Source: Dipylidium caninum
Taxonomy: Eukaryota > Platyhelminthes > Cestoda > Cyclophyllidea > Dipylidiidae
Assembly: GCA_017562135.1 (NCBI GenBank)
Contig: QEYB01001046.1
Coordinates: forward strand, 310,001-374,000
DNA: 64,000 bases
Direction: 5' to 3'
Within the stretch, counting starts at the first letter, position 1; each line of letters begins with the position of its first letter. Positions 13,372 to 23,458 of this stretch are shown piece after piece. The position numbers and the translations under genes are program-made. The notes under the pieces are model-generated. The model ran no database searches. It had not been told where the DNA came from and worked only from the letters and a program-made list of their open reading frames with translations.

Positions 13372-14985
13372 GCGACGCCTATCAGGATGATGTGGGGAGA
13401 AGGGTGAGAGCTGGCAATAACAAGAGAGCACAGCACACGTCCCGTGGGCATTGGGACGCGGAATGAAAACCGCGTTACGCATCACTGCCCGGCATCACGA
13501 AAAATCCTACTTATTTGGGGAAAAACCCGAATTTGCCCTTATAAGAGCGTTTCCCTGCCCTGCAGTGTTTCCCCTCCTCCAATGGCCACTCATTACGCGG
13601 CGTCTAATTGGCATTTGAGGACAAATTGCCATTGACAAGTGAATAGGTGATACTCCGCGTAGGGAAGGCGAGGGAGTAAAAAGCCTTTAGATGAATTTTG
13701 AAGTGAAAGGGAAAAACTCATGGATTAATGAGGATTGAAGGGGACTTGTCACCTATAGGAGCAGATCTTGCCGAGAAGTCCAGAAAGGGGCCACTGGTGG
13801 CTCTTTGATGCAACAAAGAAGACAACATCAACGGTGGATGCGGAAAATGAGCAACACTCACTCCAGAATAGCACTTTTGTCGGCTTAAAATATCACCTTT
13901 ACTGCTGTTTTAATTAGACAATTAAGCGACCGTCCGAATCAGAAGCCGACGTGTCACGCCATCACCGGTCCGAAGGTCTGCCGCCTCGTTAAAGGGGCAT
14001 GAAAATCCCACTTTTAACTGAGAGTTTAGGGGTTTGGGGCGAAGGAGCGGGGGGGGGAGTGCTGCCACTCCCATCTCTACATATTCCTGTTTCCTTTCCT
14101 CTGCAAGTTTATGCCGAATGCCTTTGCTTTGACTCGGCCAACTGCCAAGTTACCCGACATTCAAGACCGAATTACGAGGAACACGAGCGTAGCTCCGAAT
14201 TTCTCCTACCCTGTCAAATATTTCATCCAGCCTCCTTCCGGAGACAGTATTCACGCGAGCATTGTGTAAAAAGGAAGCAAAATTTTTAAGAGGTGAGTTC
14301 AAACGCGGCGTTGACGAGAGTGCGGTAGCATTCACCTCCTCTGGGAGAAAGAGGGGCAACAAACCACTATTCGCACACCGGCCTCCAGTTGGACGAAGGC
14401 GAGACGCACTGTGAGGAGTGTGACTCGCCTGTAACTAATGACGGAAAATTTTATTATAACTAATGATTTCTCCAACAAGAGTCTGTGCATCAGTTGGGAA
14501 GGAGTTTAGTCAACAGATGGGAAATTAATCTCCCTTATCGGTTAGTCGGTAGGTTAGTGGCAAGCTGAAGTGCTTGTAGCAAGCGGCTTACACACCGCGC
14601 GTAGACACACATTCTTCCCGTCAACGTTCCGGCTCCTATTAATGTTTAACAAGTCGGGCCAAGGGGGTATGAGCCGAGGGCGAGGGGTGGGGTGGGGCCG
14701 GGCGGGGAAGGCGGAGGCAAGGCATGTCTGCGGTGGGAAAACCGAGTGTGACAAGCCAGCTAAAGGCATGATAAAACGTGGACATATGGTTATTGCGGTC
14801 GCGCGGCTCGACGTCTGCCTCCTCTTCGCCTCACTCTACCCTCCTCCACTAGCTACGCCCATGTGGGGTGTAGCTTTATATTCCACCGTTGGCCTGCATC
14901 CTCCCTTTAAGGCTGAGGCATGGCGTGACCAGACGTTGTCATTTGAGCCTGGCAGCTCTGGCCACTAGTTGCTTCAGCGACTTAC

Positions 14986-15030
14986 CAACATGCGAGAGTC
15001 CGATCTGCTTCAGGAAGTCCGCACGCTTGC
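14986..15030 (-). CDS. ODAD4: ODAD4-like exon 6
   Basis: 45 nt, phase 1 to phase 1. Strong acceptor (TTTTGTTTCATTTCAG) and donor (GTAAGT). Reads KRADFLKQIGLSHV between split codons. It matches exon 5 in phase; its homology to vertebrate ODAD4 is not evident by eye. Confidence 0.6.
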
Positions 15031-18000
15031 CTGAAATGAAACAAAAGAGTCTGTAGTCCATTTTGTCTGGTAGCTTCAGGCGAGTGTGAGGGCCATTTGA
15101 GAGTTAAAAGTTCAAGAGTAGGTAGGGAGTGTGTGTCAAAGCAATATTTCGCGCTTGCCTCACTTCTCAACCCCACGGCCGTGATATAACAGTGGAGCGA
15201 AAGTGGGCAAAGGTATTGCGCCGACGATGCATTCACAACAGAGACCACATCCATCATGGTAGTCTAATGGAAGGGGAAATGAGTCAGTTGGCGCACACAC
15301 AAACACACACACACACACGAATACCATGGCCACCAGAAGTGTGATTTTTGCACCTCTCGAAACTGACAGACGCACATGCGAGGCAGAACACTGCAATCGG
15401 GCATGGAGTGATACATACGGAGGGAAAGACGACTATCGTGTCACTGCGCTCGAATGGACGCGGCCACGATCGTTTCAACTCTGCTTTTTCCGCGCGGGCA
15501 CGTGAATGGAGACAAGTCCCTCGCTCCGTCAGCTGTTGTCGTCGCGCGCCTTTGGTGGATACAACTGTTTCAAGCGTGTGTGTAGTGTCTACAACCCCCT
15601 GCGGGTGAGGCTCGGTCATTTCCTATATCCTCGTCGGCTCCTCCGCCGCCCCTCGCCCCAAGATTCTCTTATAAGTGCGCTTTATGCCTATGCACTTGGG
15701 AGGAAATACGAGACACCCGCCCCGACCCCCTGACTCACGGTCACGAGGCCTCAGAGGAGCGTCCTTTGAAAAAAAACCGGAAGATATATGCGAGTGGTTG
15801 CGTTTTCCCGCTACCATCACCCCCCGTCAGAGCCTCCGTTGAAAGTGGAAACATGAAGCGTGACTGTGACGCCTCCGTTGGATTGCGTTCAGGGCAGGGA
15901 CGAGGCCTGGGGAAAAAAGGCAGTCGGGTCCTCGTTTCGTTTCGTTTCACTAACTCCTCTTAAACGGTGTTTCCTAATGCTGACATCAACGCGTCGTGTG
16001 GCCATCATGGACAACTCAATGAGCGGCCGGTTTTTCCCTAACGACTCAGATGGTTTTCATCAACAGGTGGTGCTGAGAGTTCAATGGTCTCATTTAATCG
16101 AAGTGGAACCGAAGATAACCTGTCCATTTCAGGCACTCCTGCCTCGAGCTAGGCGCCTGTTTCGTGGGATTGTGGAGTCAAGACGATCTCTCCACGAGGA
16201 GAGAATATGAGGGAGTGCGAGTGCCGGTCATCTGCCACCGCTTCGGGTGGGCGCGCGAGGGGGGGAGGACCGCCTCGCGCCCCCAAATACCTTCCACCTC
16301 GGCGAGGTGTAATGCTCGAGAGGACTGAGTCACCGGTCGTGATGGATGTCTGTGGTTTCGGTGCGGCAAAGACTAGAATTTTACGATTCCTATCAGCGTT
16401 CTCCCCCGACTGCGCCCAGTCCCTTGTCTGCTCCTCTCACCGCCACCGACAATGAATGGCTGTCACGAAAGACTCCACTTTTCATACTCGCAAATGACGC
16501 ACTCTGAATGTTCATCGCCACGGGGCATCGACAGCTTTCTGGTAGAAGAACAGGACAGCGATTCAACATCTGTCCACATCTACACGGGGTCGTGGATCCG
16601 CGTGCTACTGTGCTTTCACCGCAACTTCCCGCATTATGACAACGGCGCCGAGTGCAGCCGAACTTTATCAGGGCATTTGATCTCAATGGGGTGTGATTGA
16701 CTGGGAGGATTTTTAAAGCCTACCCCTTTGTGCCTCATGAATGTCAAGGCCATAAAACCGGGCCAGCGAGGAGAAGGAGAAGACAAGGGGGAGGCTAGTG
16801 AAACCTCCACCCGAGGATGTTAACTATGGCATGAACAGTCCACAACATTGATGGTTTGACTAATAGAGTGTGAACTAGCCGACCACGTGGACGGTTCTGC
16901 CTGGTTTTCTCAGCGAAAACTGTCTCAGTGAATGAGTGAGTCGTCGAGGGGATGTGATGGACTGAGGAGATTGGAATTTAGCGTGGATGTAAGCCCGGGG
17001 AGCGGTCGACTCTCCCACTTTGTAGGGGGGCTTGAACGGGAATGTCCTGGGCGGATGGACGATTAAATGCAATGACGAATATGTGGACGCCTACCTTCGA
17101 CATGATAGATCTCCCGAATGTAGAGGTACTCGGAGTACTTCTTGCCAAAAACCATGCGCAGCACCTCGGAGGACAACATCTCTGGCCACCTTTCCTCGCT
17201 CGCCTTCTTCCCCATGCAGGTGCTCTTCTCACTAGTTGTCGACCTCTTCGTGTCAGCGACAAAGGCGTTGGAGACGATCTTTGGCTGTTCAACAGAAATT
17301 TCCCAGGAAGGATAAACATTGCATTTAAGTAGTAGGACACAGGGGAAAAATAACTGTCAAATTTGTAGTATTTATTTGAGTTAGCCCCCGAGAGAGAGAG
17401 TGTGTGTGTGTTAAATTGCTTTTACTTAATGGAAGCACTTCACGTCCGGCGAAGTGGCAGTTGTAGTTTCAACAAAATCCTTCGTTGAGTCGGCGGACTG
17501 TCCCCGTCCGGGTGGAGAGGAAGGGACGCTACAGTAAGCGCGGAAATAGGGTGCTGGCGGGAACCCGAGGGCGAGGGAAAGCCTGGGTCGACACTTAAAA
17601 CCCGACGGGCCCTCAAATCAGCCACAGCAAAGTGGTGGATGAGTTTTGACAAATGCCACAACTGTTAACATTATCAATGACACCAATTGAGTGATTTCTC
17701 CAATGCCGCTTCGAGATTTGATGATCAGTTGGAAGTGGAAGGGTTTTCACTCCTCACCCGGCCTATCCGACCTTGTCACCCGTGAAAACGAGGTCGTTGG
17801 ATTGAATGAATGCAAGTGAATGGATAGACCAAAGCAAATATTTCGAAAAGCCTCTGCACTGCGTCGAACGCCCAGGCCAACCGGTAGGACATTCCCCTCC
17901 CCGAGTTCGTCTACTCTTCGCAAAAGCGGCAGATTCTCTAACACGCTTCCCTTCTGCCCCTAAGCAGATTGTTAACTTTATGCGACGATCCTCCATTTCG

Positions 18001-21000
18001 TCACGTTCATCGCCTCACCTTCGCAGCGCTCCAGTTCCGATCGCCTGGCAAGACGGAGAAATTTACTTGACGAAGATTTGGGCTGGGGAAGGAGACGATT
18101 TGCCATTTTCTCAGAAGCCTGCACTTTTACGCACGGATAATCCCACTCGCCTTCCACCTACTCGACCCCTCGGGCTTATCGGCGATCTTATCGAGATGGA
18201 CGATGTTCTTCCCTGAATGCCCTTCCGATTTACGGGGCGGCGAAGGGCCACGGCCCCGTCACCCGCGTAAAACACCATCAAAAGGAAAGTTAGTACGCTA
18301 CTGGAGTGTGGATGTAACCGCCCCAACTCACCGGAAAGGCGTGCGTGTAGTAGTCGGTGAGGTCCATGTCGGGCCAGAGTTTTGGGTCGATGTTACCTGA
18401 AATGAGTGTAAAGTTGCATTTAACATCTCACTTCCACAATTGTTCCTGATCGCCTCCTCGCACTTGTGAATGCCCGAGGTGAACTCTTCCACTGACGATC
18501 GGACGCGTTTGCCGTTGGTGAAGAATTTGAGGGCCATTTCGAAGTCGCCTTTGCGATAGTAGCCCTCGGCGATGAGGAGAATGGCCTGAGGTGAAATGTA
18601 AGCGTTGTGAGCTGCACTGCCCCATCAGTTTCATGTGACATCACAGCCGAGGACTCACATGGGGATTGCGTTTCGTTATTTCGTTGGCAATCTTGGCCAA
18701 CTCGATGGCCTCGTCGTTGTTGGTGAGGTAGAGGTGGCATGTCGAGCGGTGGAGCAAGCATTCCACATTCTTGGGCTCGATTTCTTGGGCCTGTGATGGC
18801 AGGGTGAGGCGCTCGCTTTAATTTACTATTAACTTTCCCCGGGGTAACAGGTCCGACACCGACACATCTATGAATCACAGCGAGGTGTGGGAGAATTTGG
18901 GAACTGTCAGAAGTCAATCTGCCAGTGGATGACTGATTAGTCGGGATGAGTTGAAACAGGTAAACAATTTGACATGGAGTACGCCTCCCTGTGGACGAAC
19001 ATATCGCGCTTTTCCAACACCACACCTGGGCCGAGGCTCAGACAGAGCCTTCATCAGTGTGAGTCACTCGACAGGGCAAAAAGCACGTCGACATGGCCTC
19101 CTTCAGGGCTGGTATTTCGCCGATTTTCACTCATTTCTAACTGAGCAACTTAAAAAGTTATTTCCCAGGAGACAAAGCCGGTGATGGTTAAATGGGGCAA
19201 GATTTTCGAGTGAGCATGCCTCGCATTGTTAATTATCTGGTGGAGCAATCTGGTCCAGATCAAGTCAGTGACCGCCAAAGTGGCGAAGTGCGCGGTTGTT
19301 CCATTCTGAGAGGGAAAGTGAATTTTGGTTCATTCAAGCAGCCAATGCCGGTTGAGAGGGAGCCCACTTCCATTATGACGCCGAGTTGCAGCCCCAACCG
19401 AATACTCCACGCAGCCTGCAATGTGCAGACTGTTGTGGGAAAGTAAAGAGCTGTGTGGTAAACTCACTCACACGATGTGAAGAACATACTGTTGGTGCTC
19501 AAGAAATACGCCAAAAACATCGTCAACAACAGCAACTTGCGTGGCTCTCATTAGAGCTTACCAACCTCCACCTGACTTCTCAACTCGAAAATTAGAGCTC
19601 AAACATGTTACCAAGTAGTGTTTTAGCTTTAGTGACTGAACAACTACTGACAGGTGAATGTGAAAGTGGCTGGAATTAAGTGTAATGTCTTTGCTCACGT
19701 CTTTAGCCAGTTGGAAGAGGTACGCACAACTGCATGACGCGTGCTCTGTTTTACTGGTGAAGAAAAGGCAACAGCACAGAGGAAGAACAATTCAACACAG
19801 AAATATCGTTGACGGGGCCTGCCTCTCCACTCCGCACATCGCCAGCTCTCGGTGGAATTGCTGGCCTCAGTGCCTTTTTCGTGAGAGGACCCGAGGCTGA
19901 CGCCTGCGCACGTGCACTCACGCACGCACGCACGCACGTTCGCACAGCTGATTAAGGCGCGCGCGTGCGCGCAGACACGTGCACGCGACGCCATTGGTCG
20001 AGCGAGCAGGTTGACGCGTGACCACCACACCACCGCCCCACAACGCGTCTCCCCACGGAGAGGGGAGGCGGGGGGAATATAGATGAGTGAACCGGGGGAG
20101 GGGAGAGGAGAGGGACGAGGAGGATGATAAACGCCCCAATCTGAAGCGACGACGGGCCGTGTATCCGTGGAGGAGAAGAGCGTCACGCAACGTGACAGAT
20201 GTAGTGCACATAAGGACATCACACCAGTCATCGTTACACACGATTACTGTGGAAGCTGGGGAAATTTATCAGCTGCTACTTTCTCAGTGTTTCGATCAGG
20301 CGTGAAGCTGCGTGGTATTGTGTTAGACGAAGACTCAATTAGACTTCGGATGTCTACTTCGCTGACGGAGAATTCCTGAAATTGGACTGGTGAAATGCCA
20401 TAAAACGGCGAGTGGGTTTTCAGGAGCCGCAAATACAATTTCAGCTCACCTCGCGGAAATGCGTGAAGCTCTGCGAATATCTTGTGACTTCCAAAAGTCA
20501 TTTTTCAAGATTCCATTCTTGACTTCCTCCTACTATCACCAATAAGCGGGACTTGTTTCCCTTGAAAAGGAGACGAATTTTACCCTGCTTTTTCGTCTTC
20601 ATGAATAACTGATGTGGAAGGCTAATAAATTAGGGGGCATTGGAGGAGAAGGAGGAGGTAAATCAACCTAATTTCGTCCACGAAACCGATTGGTTGCTGA
20701 CATTAACAAAAAAACCCCACTGTTAGAGGATCTTCAAGACTAATTTCAATGAAATGCTATCCAAAGTTGGGCGAACACCCCGGTACTTGTGGTGCAAGGA
20801 AAGGGCCAGAAGAAAAATGAACGACCCGTAATAATTCGGGACACTTGTGCCCAGGTTTCAAGGCTGGTGAAAAAGTAAACAAAGGCATTCGTTCAGGTAA
20901 ATAGGGGGATTTTGTGAATAATTTATCTACTCGGTGTCAGATTTCCGACTTGAAAAAAGGGGAGGATGCTTCCTGTCTCCCCGTGTATCGGCAACGAGGT

Positions 21001-22019
21001 GCTGGGAGAAAACGGGTCTTTTTGCCTGAACGGGGTAATGGGTCCCTTGGCCGGTGCACCAGGGACACTTTAGCAAGACTTCCCCCAGCACCGACGAGTG
21101 TGGAATGCATTGGAGGCACTAACGAATTGCACAAACTTTAACCATTAACAGCGTACCTTCAAGTGTACAGATTGTCAGACTCGCGGTGGACCAAAAAGCA
21201 AGCTAAAATGAAGTGTGTGCGAGTGCGCAATGCATACTGTTGTTAATTTGCATACAACATGTGAAAATGTGACCTCAACTCTCGGGATTGGAGGCTTTAA
21301 GGACGAAGCAAATGGAAAATAATATCGCATTCGGGGCCAAAGTTGTATAAGCGAACCTAGTACACAAATGCATCTACAAGCCATGTAATTTGCGGGCTTC
21401 GAGGTTTTTCTTCGCAAAATGCCAGAAAAAAAATCCTGTGTGACTACAGGTGCAGTTGAAGGCAAGAGTGTGAGGGTCTCTCGGCGCAATTGGGTTGATG
21501 ACAACCTTGTCACCGATGACAGCCGGGCTGTCATGTGGCTTCGACTTCGACAATCATTCCACACGGAGTGGTCGATTTAAGAGCTACCCTCGAATGAAGA
21601 AGTGGCCTCTAGTTTAAGAAAGACTAAAAAATATCCACCATTATTCGGATTGTTTTAAATCAAGTTGGGCTGCTGCCCGAGCACACCTTCTGCTGTCATC
21701 AGTCACTGTGACTCGAAAGGGGGAAGAGGTGTCACACGGGCGAGAGACTAAAGTTGGGGAACCAATGAGTTGACAAGCAGTGCGTCCTCCACTCTGCAAC
21801 TAAAGGGGCTCAACATCTTTCCCAAACACATGTGAGGAATTAATAAATTTTACTAGTCAAATGCTAGTAGCATCTGTTTCGACGTACCTTGTCTAAATAC
21901 ACCAAGGCACGTTTGTAATCCTTTCGGTAAAGTAGATGTCGGCCAATGTTAAGGTAGGCCTCAAACGGATTAAAAATAACATCCTCCTCAGAATCCGACA
22001 ACAGGTGTGTAGTCCCCAT
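14986..22019 (-). CDS. ODAD4: ODAD4/TTC25-like TPR protein, N-terminal six exons (join of listed exons)
   Basis: Six - strand exons (22019-21888, 18790-18659, 18585-18432, 18396-18332, 17284-17095, 15030-14986) join in matching phases into one open frame of about 238 codons. It starts MGTTHLLSDSEEDVIFNPFE and then forms three TPR-type helical pairs: YLNIGRHLLYRKDYKRAL, ECLLHRSTCHLYLTNNDEAI and AILLIAEGYYRKGDFEMALK. The third is followed by EEFTSGIHKCEEAIRNNCGS. Order, spacing and this last motif match the N-terminal TPR block of ODAD4 (TTC25), a subunit of the outer dynein arm docking complex on ciliary doublet microtubules. The human protein continues with a linker and a second TPR array. 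Here the linker is present (exons 4-6, e.g. EVLRMVFGKKYSEYLYI), but the C-terminal half was not found, so the model is partial. Introns are 3097, 73, 35, 1047 and 2064 bp. A close TPR paralogue remains possible. Confidence 0.72.
15031..17094 (-). other. ODAD4-like intron 5
   Basis: 2064 bp between exons 5 and 6. Contains an (AC)n microsatellite at about 15293-15319. I see no other supported feature. Confidence 0.55.
15293..15319. repeat. (AC)n microsatellite
   Basis: About 13 AC dinucleotides with one interruption, inside intron 5 of the ODAD4-like gene. Confidence 0.9.
17095..17284 (-). CDS. ODAD4: ODAD4-like exon 5
   Basis: 190 nt, phase 0 in, phase 1 out. Acceptor TTCTGTTGAACAG, donor GTAGGC. 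Encodes a basic, Ser/Thr-rich linker (PKIVSNAFVADTKRSTTSEK) followed by SEVLRMVFGKKYSEYLYIRE, at the position where ODAD4 has its conserved segment after the N-terminal TPRs. Confidence 0.65.
17285..18331 (-). other. ODAD4-like intron 4
   Basis: 1047 bp. Holds a mixed (GA)n(TG)n microsatellite at 17390-17411. The 136-codon open frame on the + strand at 17806-18216 has no recognisable motif and is not called. Confidence 0.55.
17390..17411. repeat. Compound (GA)n(TG)n microsatellite
   Basis: Alternating GA then TG dinucleotides, about 22 bp, inside ODAD4-like intron 4. Confidence 0.85.
18332..18396 (-). CDS. ODAD4: ODAD4-like exon 4
   Basis: 65 nt, phase 1 in, phase 0 out. Acceptor CTCATTTCAG, donor GTGAGT. 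Reads NIDPKLWPDMDLTDYYTHAF. It is separated from exon 3 by an intron of only 35 bp. Confidence 0.7.
18432..18585 (-). CDS. ODAD4: ODAD4-like exon 3 (third TPR)
   Basis: 154 nt, phase 0 in, phase 1 out, donor GTGAGA. Encodes AILLIAEGYYRKGDFEMALK and the helix EEFTSGIHKCEEAIRNNCG. This corresponds to the vertebrate ODAD4 segment with the AEGYYxxGDFExAL pattern followed by a GIxKxxEAI helix. Confidence 0.8.
18659..18790 (-). CDS. ODAD4: ODAD4-like exon 2 (second TPR)
   Basis: 132 nt, 44 codons, phase 0 both ends. Acceptor CCATCACAG, donor GTGAGT. Encodes AQEIEPKNVECLLHRSTCHL and DEAIELAKIANEITKRNPH, a canonical TPR helix pair. Third positions are GC-rich, unlike exon 1. Confidence 0.8.
18791..21887 (-). 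other. ODAD4-like intron 1
   Basis: 3097 bp. Contains a (CGCA)n-type simple repeat at about 19906-19945. The 178-codon open frame at 19695-20231 (-) runs through this low-complexity DNA and is not called. Confidence 0.55.
19906..19945. repeat. (CGCA)n simple repeat
   Basis: Tandem CGCA/CACG tetranucleotides with interruptions, in ODAD4-like intron 1. Confidence 0.85.
21888..22019 (-). CDS. ODAD4: ODAD4-like exon 1 (start codon, first TPR)
   Basis: ATG at 22019, 44 codons, phase 0 donor GTACGT. Encodes an acidic N-terminus (LLSDSEEDVIFNPFEA) and the TPR helix pair YLNIGRHLLYRKDYKRALVY. I chose this ATG because it opens the TPR block directly, as in ODAD4; no upstream in-frame exon was seen. 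Confidence 0.75.
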
Positions 22020-23449
22020 GTGAGATCAAAGAAGTGACTGCGTTATCTCAATGTCCGATTTCCCGGCTCAGTCAATAATGCCACGTGTCCGGGAGACAAC
22101 TTAAACAAGCGCGACGGTCAGTCACCACCTCCCCAGATTAGTGAAGAAGGGAGGCGTCGAGTAAGGCAGAGACTCAGGATTGCAATGTCAATTTAGTCTG
22201 TCGGATAACCGACAGCACCCATTATGGAGCGTGATTGAACAGACAACCTCATGTACTCATTACTTTAACTTTTGTGAAAGGTATCGAGGTTCCTTTGGTC
22301 TCGTTTGACAAAATGAAGTGTGACGCGTGTTTCTGAATATTTGGCCCATTTGGCTGTCAACAGAGGGTTAATGTAACTATGGCGTTCATATAGTCCGCGA
22401 GTAGACAATCGGATCTTCTCGACCCGCAAGCCCGCCTGTTCTCCAGTTATTTACGCCTTACTTCCCCTCCATTTGTCACAAATATAAGGTTTATTGTTAA
22501 TTCACTGTGCTGTGAGACAATGAAATAGGGTAGGGCTTTATAAACCTGAGGCATAAAGTGGATGTACTTGGGGCCATGTGGAGTGATTACGGTACAAAGC
22601 GTTACGGAAGTGAAACTAAAGTTCATCTGTCCAGGTATTACATTATCATATTTATCAGCACACGCCAAAAACAGCAAAGCCTTCCGGCTGCTTAACATGG
22701 ACTTTTCGTTAGGCGATAGCAACGCCAATAAACAGGCAATATTCGAATTTGAATCTAATGCTGTCTTGCGAAAGTGGTCATTATACTCACAGATGAGGTA
22801 ATTGCAAAATAGGAATGTCATGTATAAGATCTCCTGCCACTTCGTTTTAAACTCAATAAATTATTGCAACGGAAACTGCAATACGCAAATCGGGACAAAG
22901 TAACTCCATTGGCATATGATTCATATTCAAAATACGTTATTTTATTCATTCGTCTAAGTAACTTGTCTCAACGATGTTGTCCTGGGGAACGATGATTAAC
23001 ATAAAGTGATGGTTGTAGTGAGTTAGCACAGGCTCTTGCGTGCCCCAAATCTAGCATATAGATCTGATCGGTATGAAATGAGCCGTGAATCCTTCAATGT
23101 AATTTAAGTTCCCAGCGCACCAATTTTACAACCCTACGTATGTCGTCAAGTTATACCGTCTTTTAGCCCCAGGCTTTAAGCTGCATTCTATCGTATATGT
23201 TCTTGGTGAACGTAAATGCTTGTTCCTTTTTACCAATTTTTTCCCAAAAACAAAATATCGTACACTAATATGCGAATTAAAAACAACATAAAAAATGTTT
23301 ACAAATAAAAATTGAAGTGCTGGTCTCGGGAACGACATTTTGTTTTCGCAATTTAGGCAATTTTTACCAAAGTTATTATTAAATAAGCTCAATACTTAAA
23401 ACATCGCGGCTGCCCAATCACAGAGGGGTAGGGCCTAGGCACTGGACAA
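22020..23449. promoter_or_regulatory. Shared 5' region between ODAD4-like (-) and PLRG1 (+)
   Basis: The two start codons face away from each other across 1430 bp, so this interval must hold both 5' regions. I see no clear TATA box. A CCCAATCACAG acceptor-like site lies about 28 nt before the PLRG1 ATG and could be a spliced-leader trans-splice site, since flatworms commonly trans-splice; that is inference. An unassigned open frame on the - strand (22447-22821) lies inside. Confidence 0.4.
22447..22821 (-). CDS. Unassigned open frame, 124 codons
   Basis: The longest frame in the intergenic interval. Its last part (FTSVTLCTVITPHGPKYIHF, then MPQVYKALPYFIV) reads like a globular protein and ends in a stop at 22447. 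The opposite strand is also open for 79 codons over the same bases, so coding status and strand are unsure. I recognise no family and see no clear splice sites. Confidence 0.2.
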   Translation of the reverse strand: MTFLFCNYLICEYNDHFRKTALDSNSNIACLLALLSPNEKSMLSSRKALLFLACADKYDNVIPGQMNFSFTSVTLCTVITPHGPKYIHFMPQVYKALPYFIVSQHSELTINLIFVTNGGEVRRK

Positions 23450-23458
23450 ATGGTTGAG
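23450..23458 (+). CDS. PLRG1: PLRG1 exon 1 (MVE)
   Basis: ATG GTT GAG then a GTAACC donor. The same first three residues open human PLRG1. It is followed by a 29-bp intron ending TTTTTTGCAG. Confidence 0.85.

Larger units (their letters stand above)
3544..14985. other. Long stretch without a confident gene
   Basis: After the 3' UTR of the 3543 gene I find no exon with both good splice sites and a recognisable peptide. The far right should contain 3' exons of the ODAD4-like gene (- strand). One phase-compatible micro-exon candidate is at 12409-12435. Purine-rich tracts occur near 12062-12096, and a G-quadruplex-like tract is at 13335-13371. The 160-codon open frame at 8035-8517 (-) is Cys-rich, has no recognisable motif and is not called. 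Confidence 0.5.

Noticed and set aside
19695..20231. 178-codon - strand open frame
   Set aside because: Lies within an intron of the ODAD4-like gene and runs through CGCA simple repeats; low-complexity artefact.
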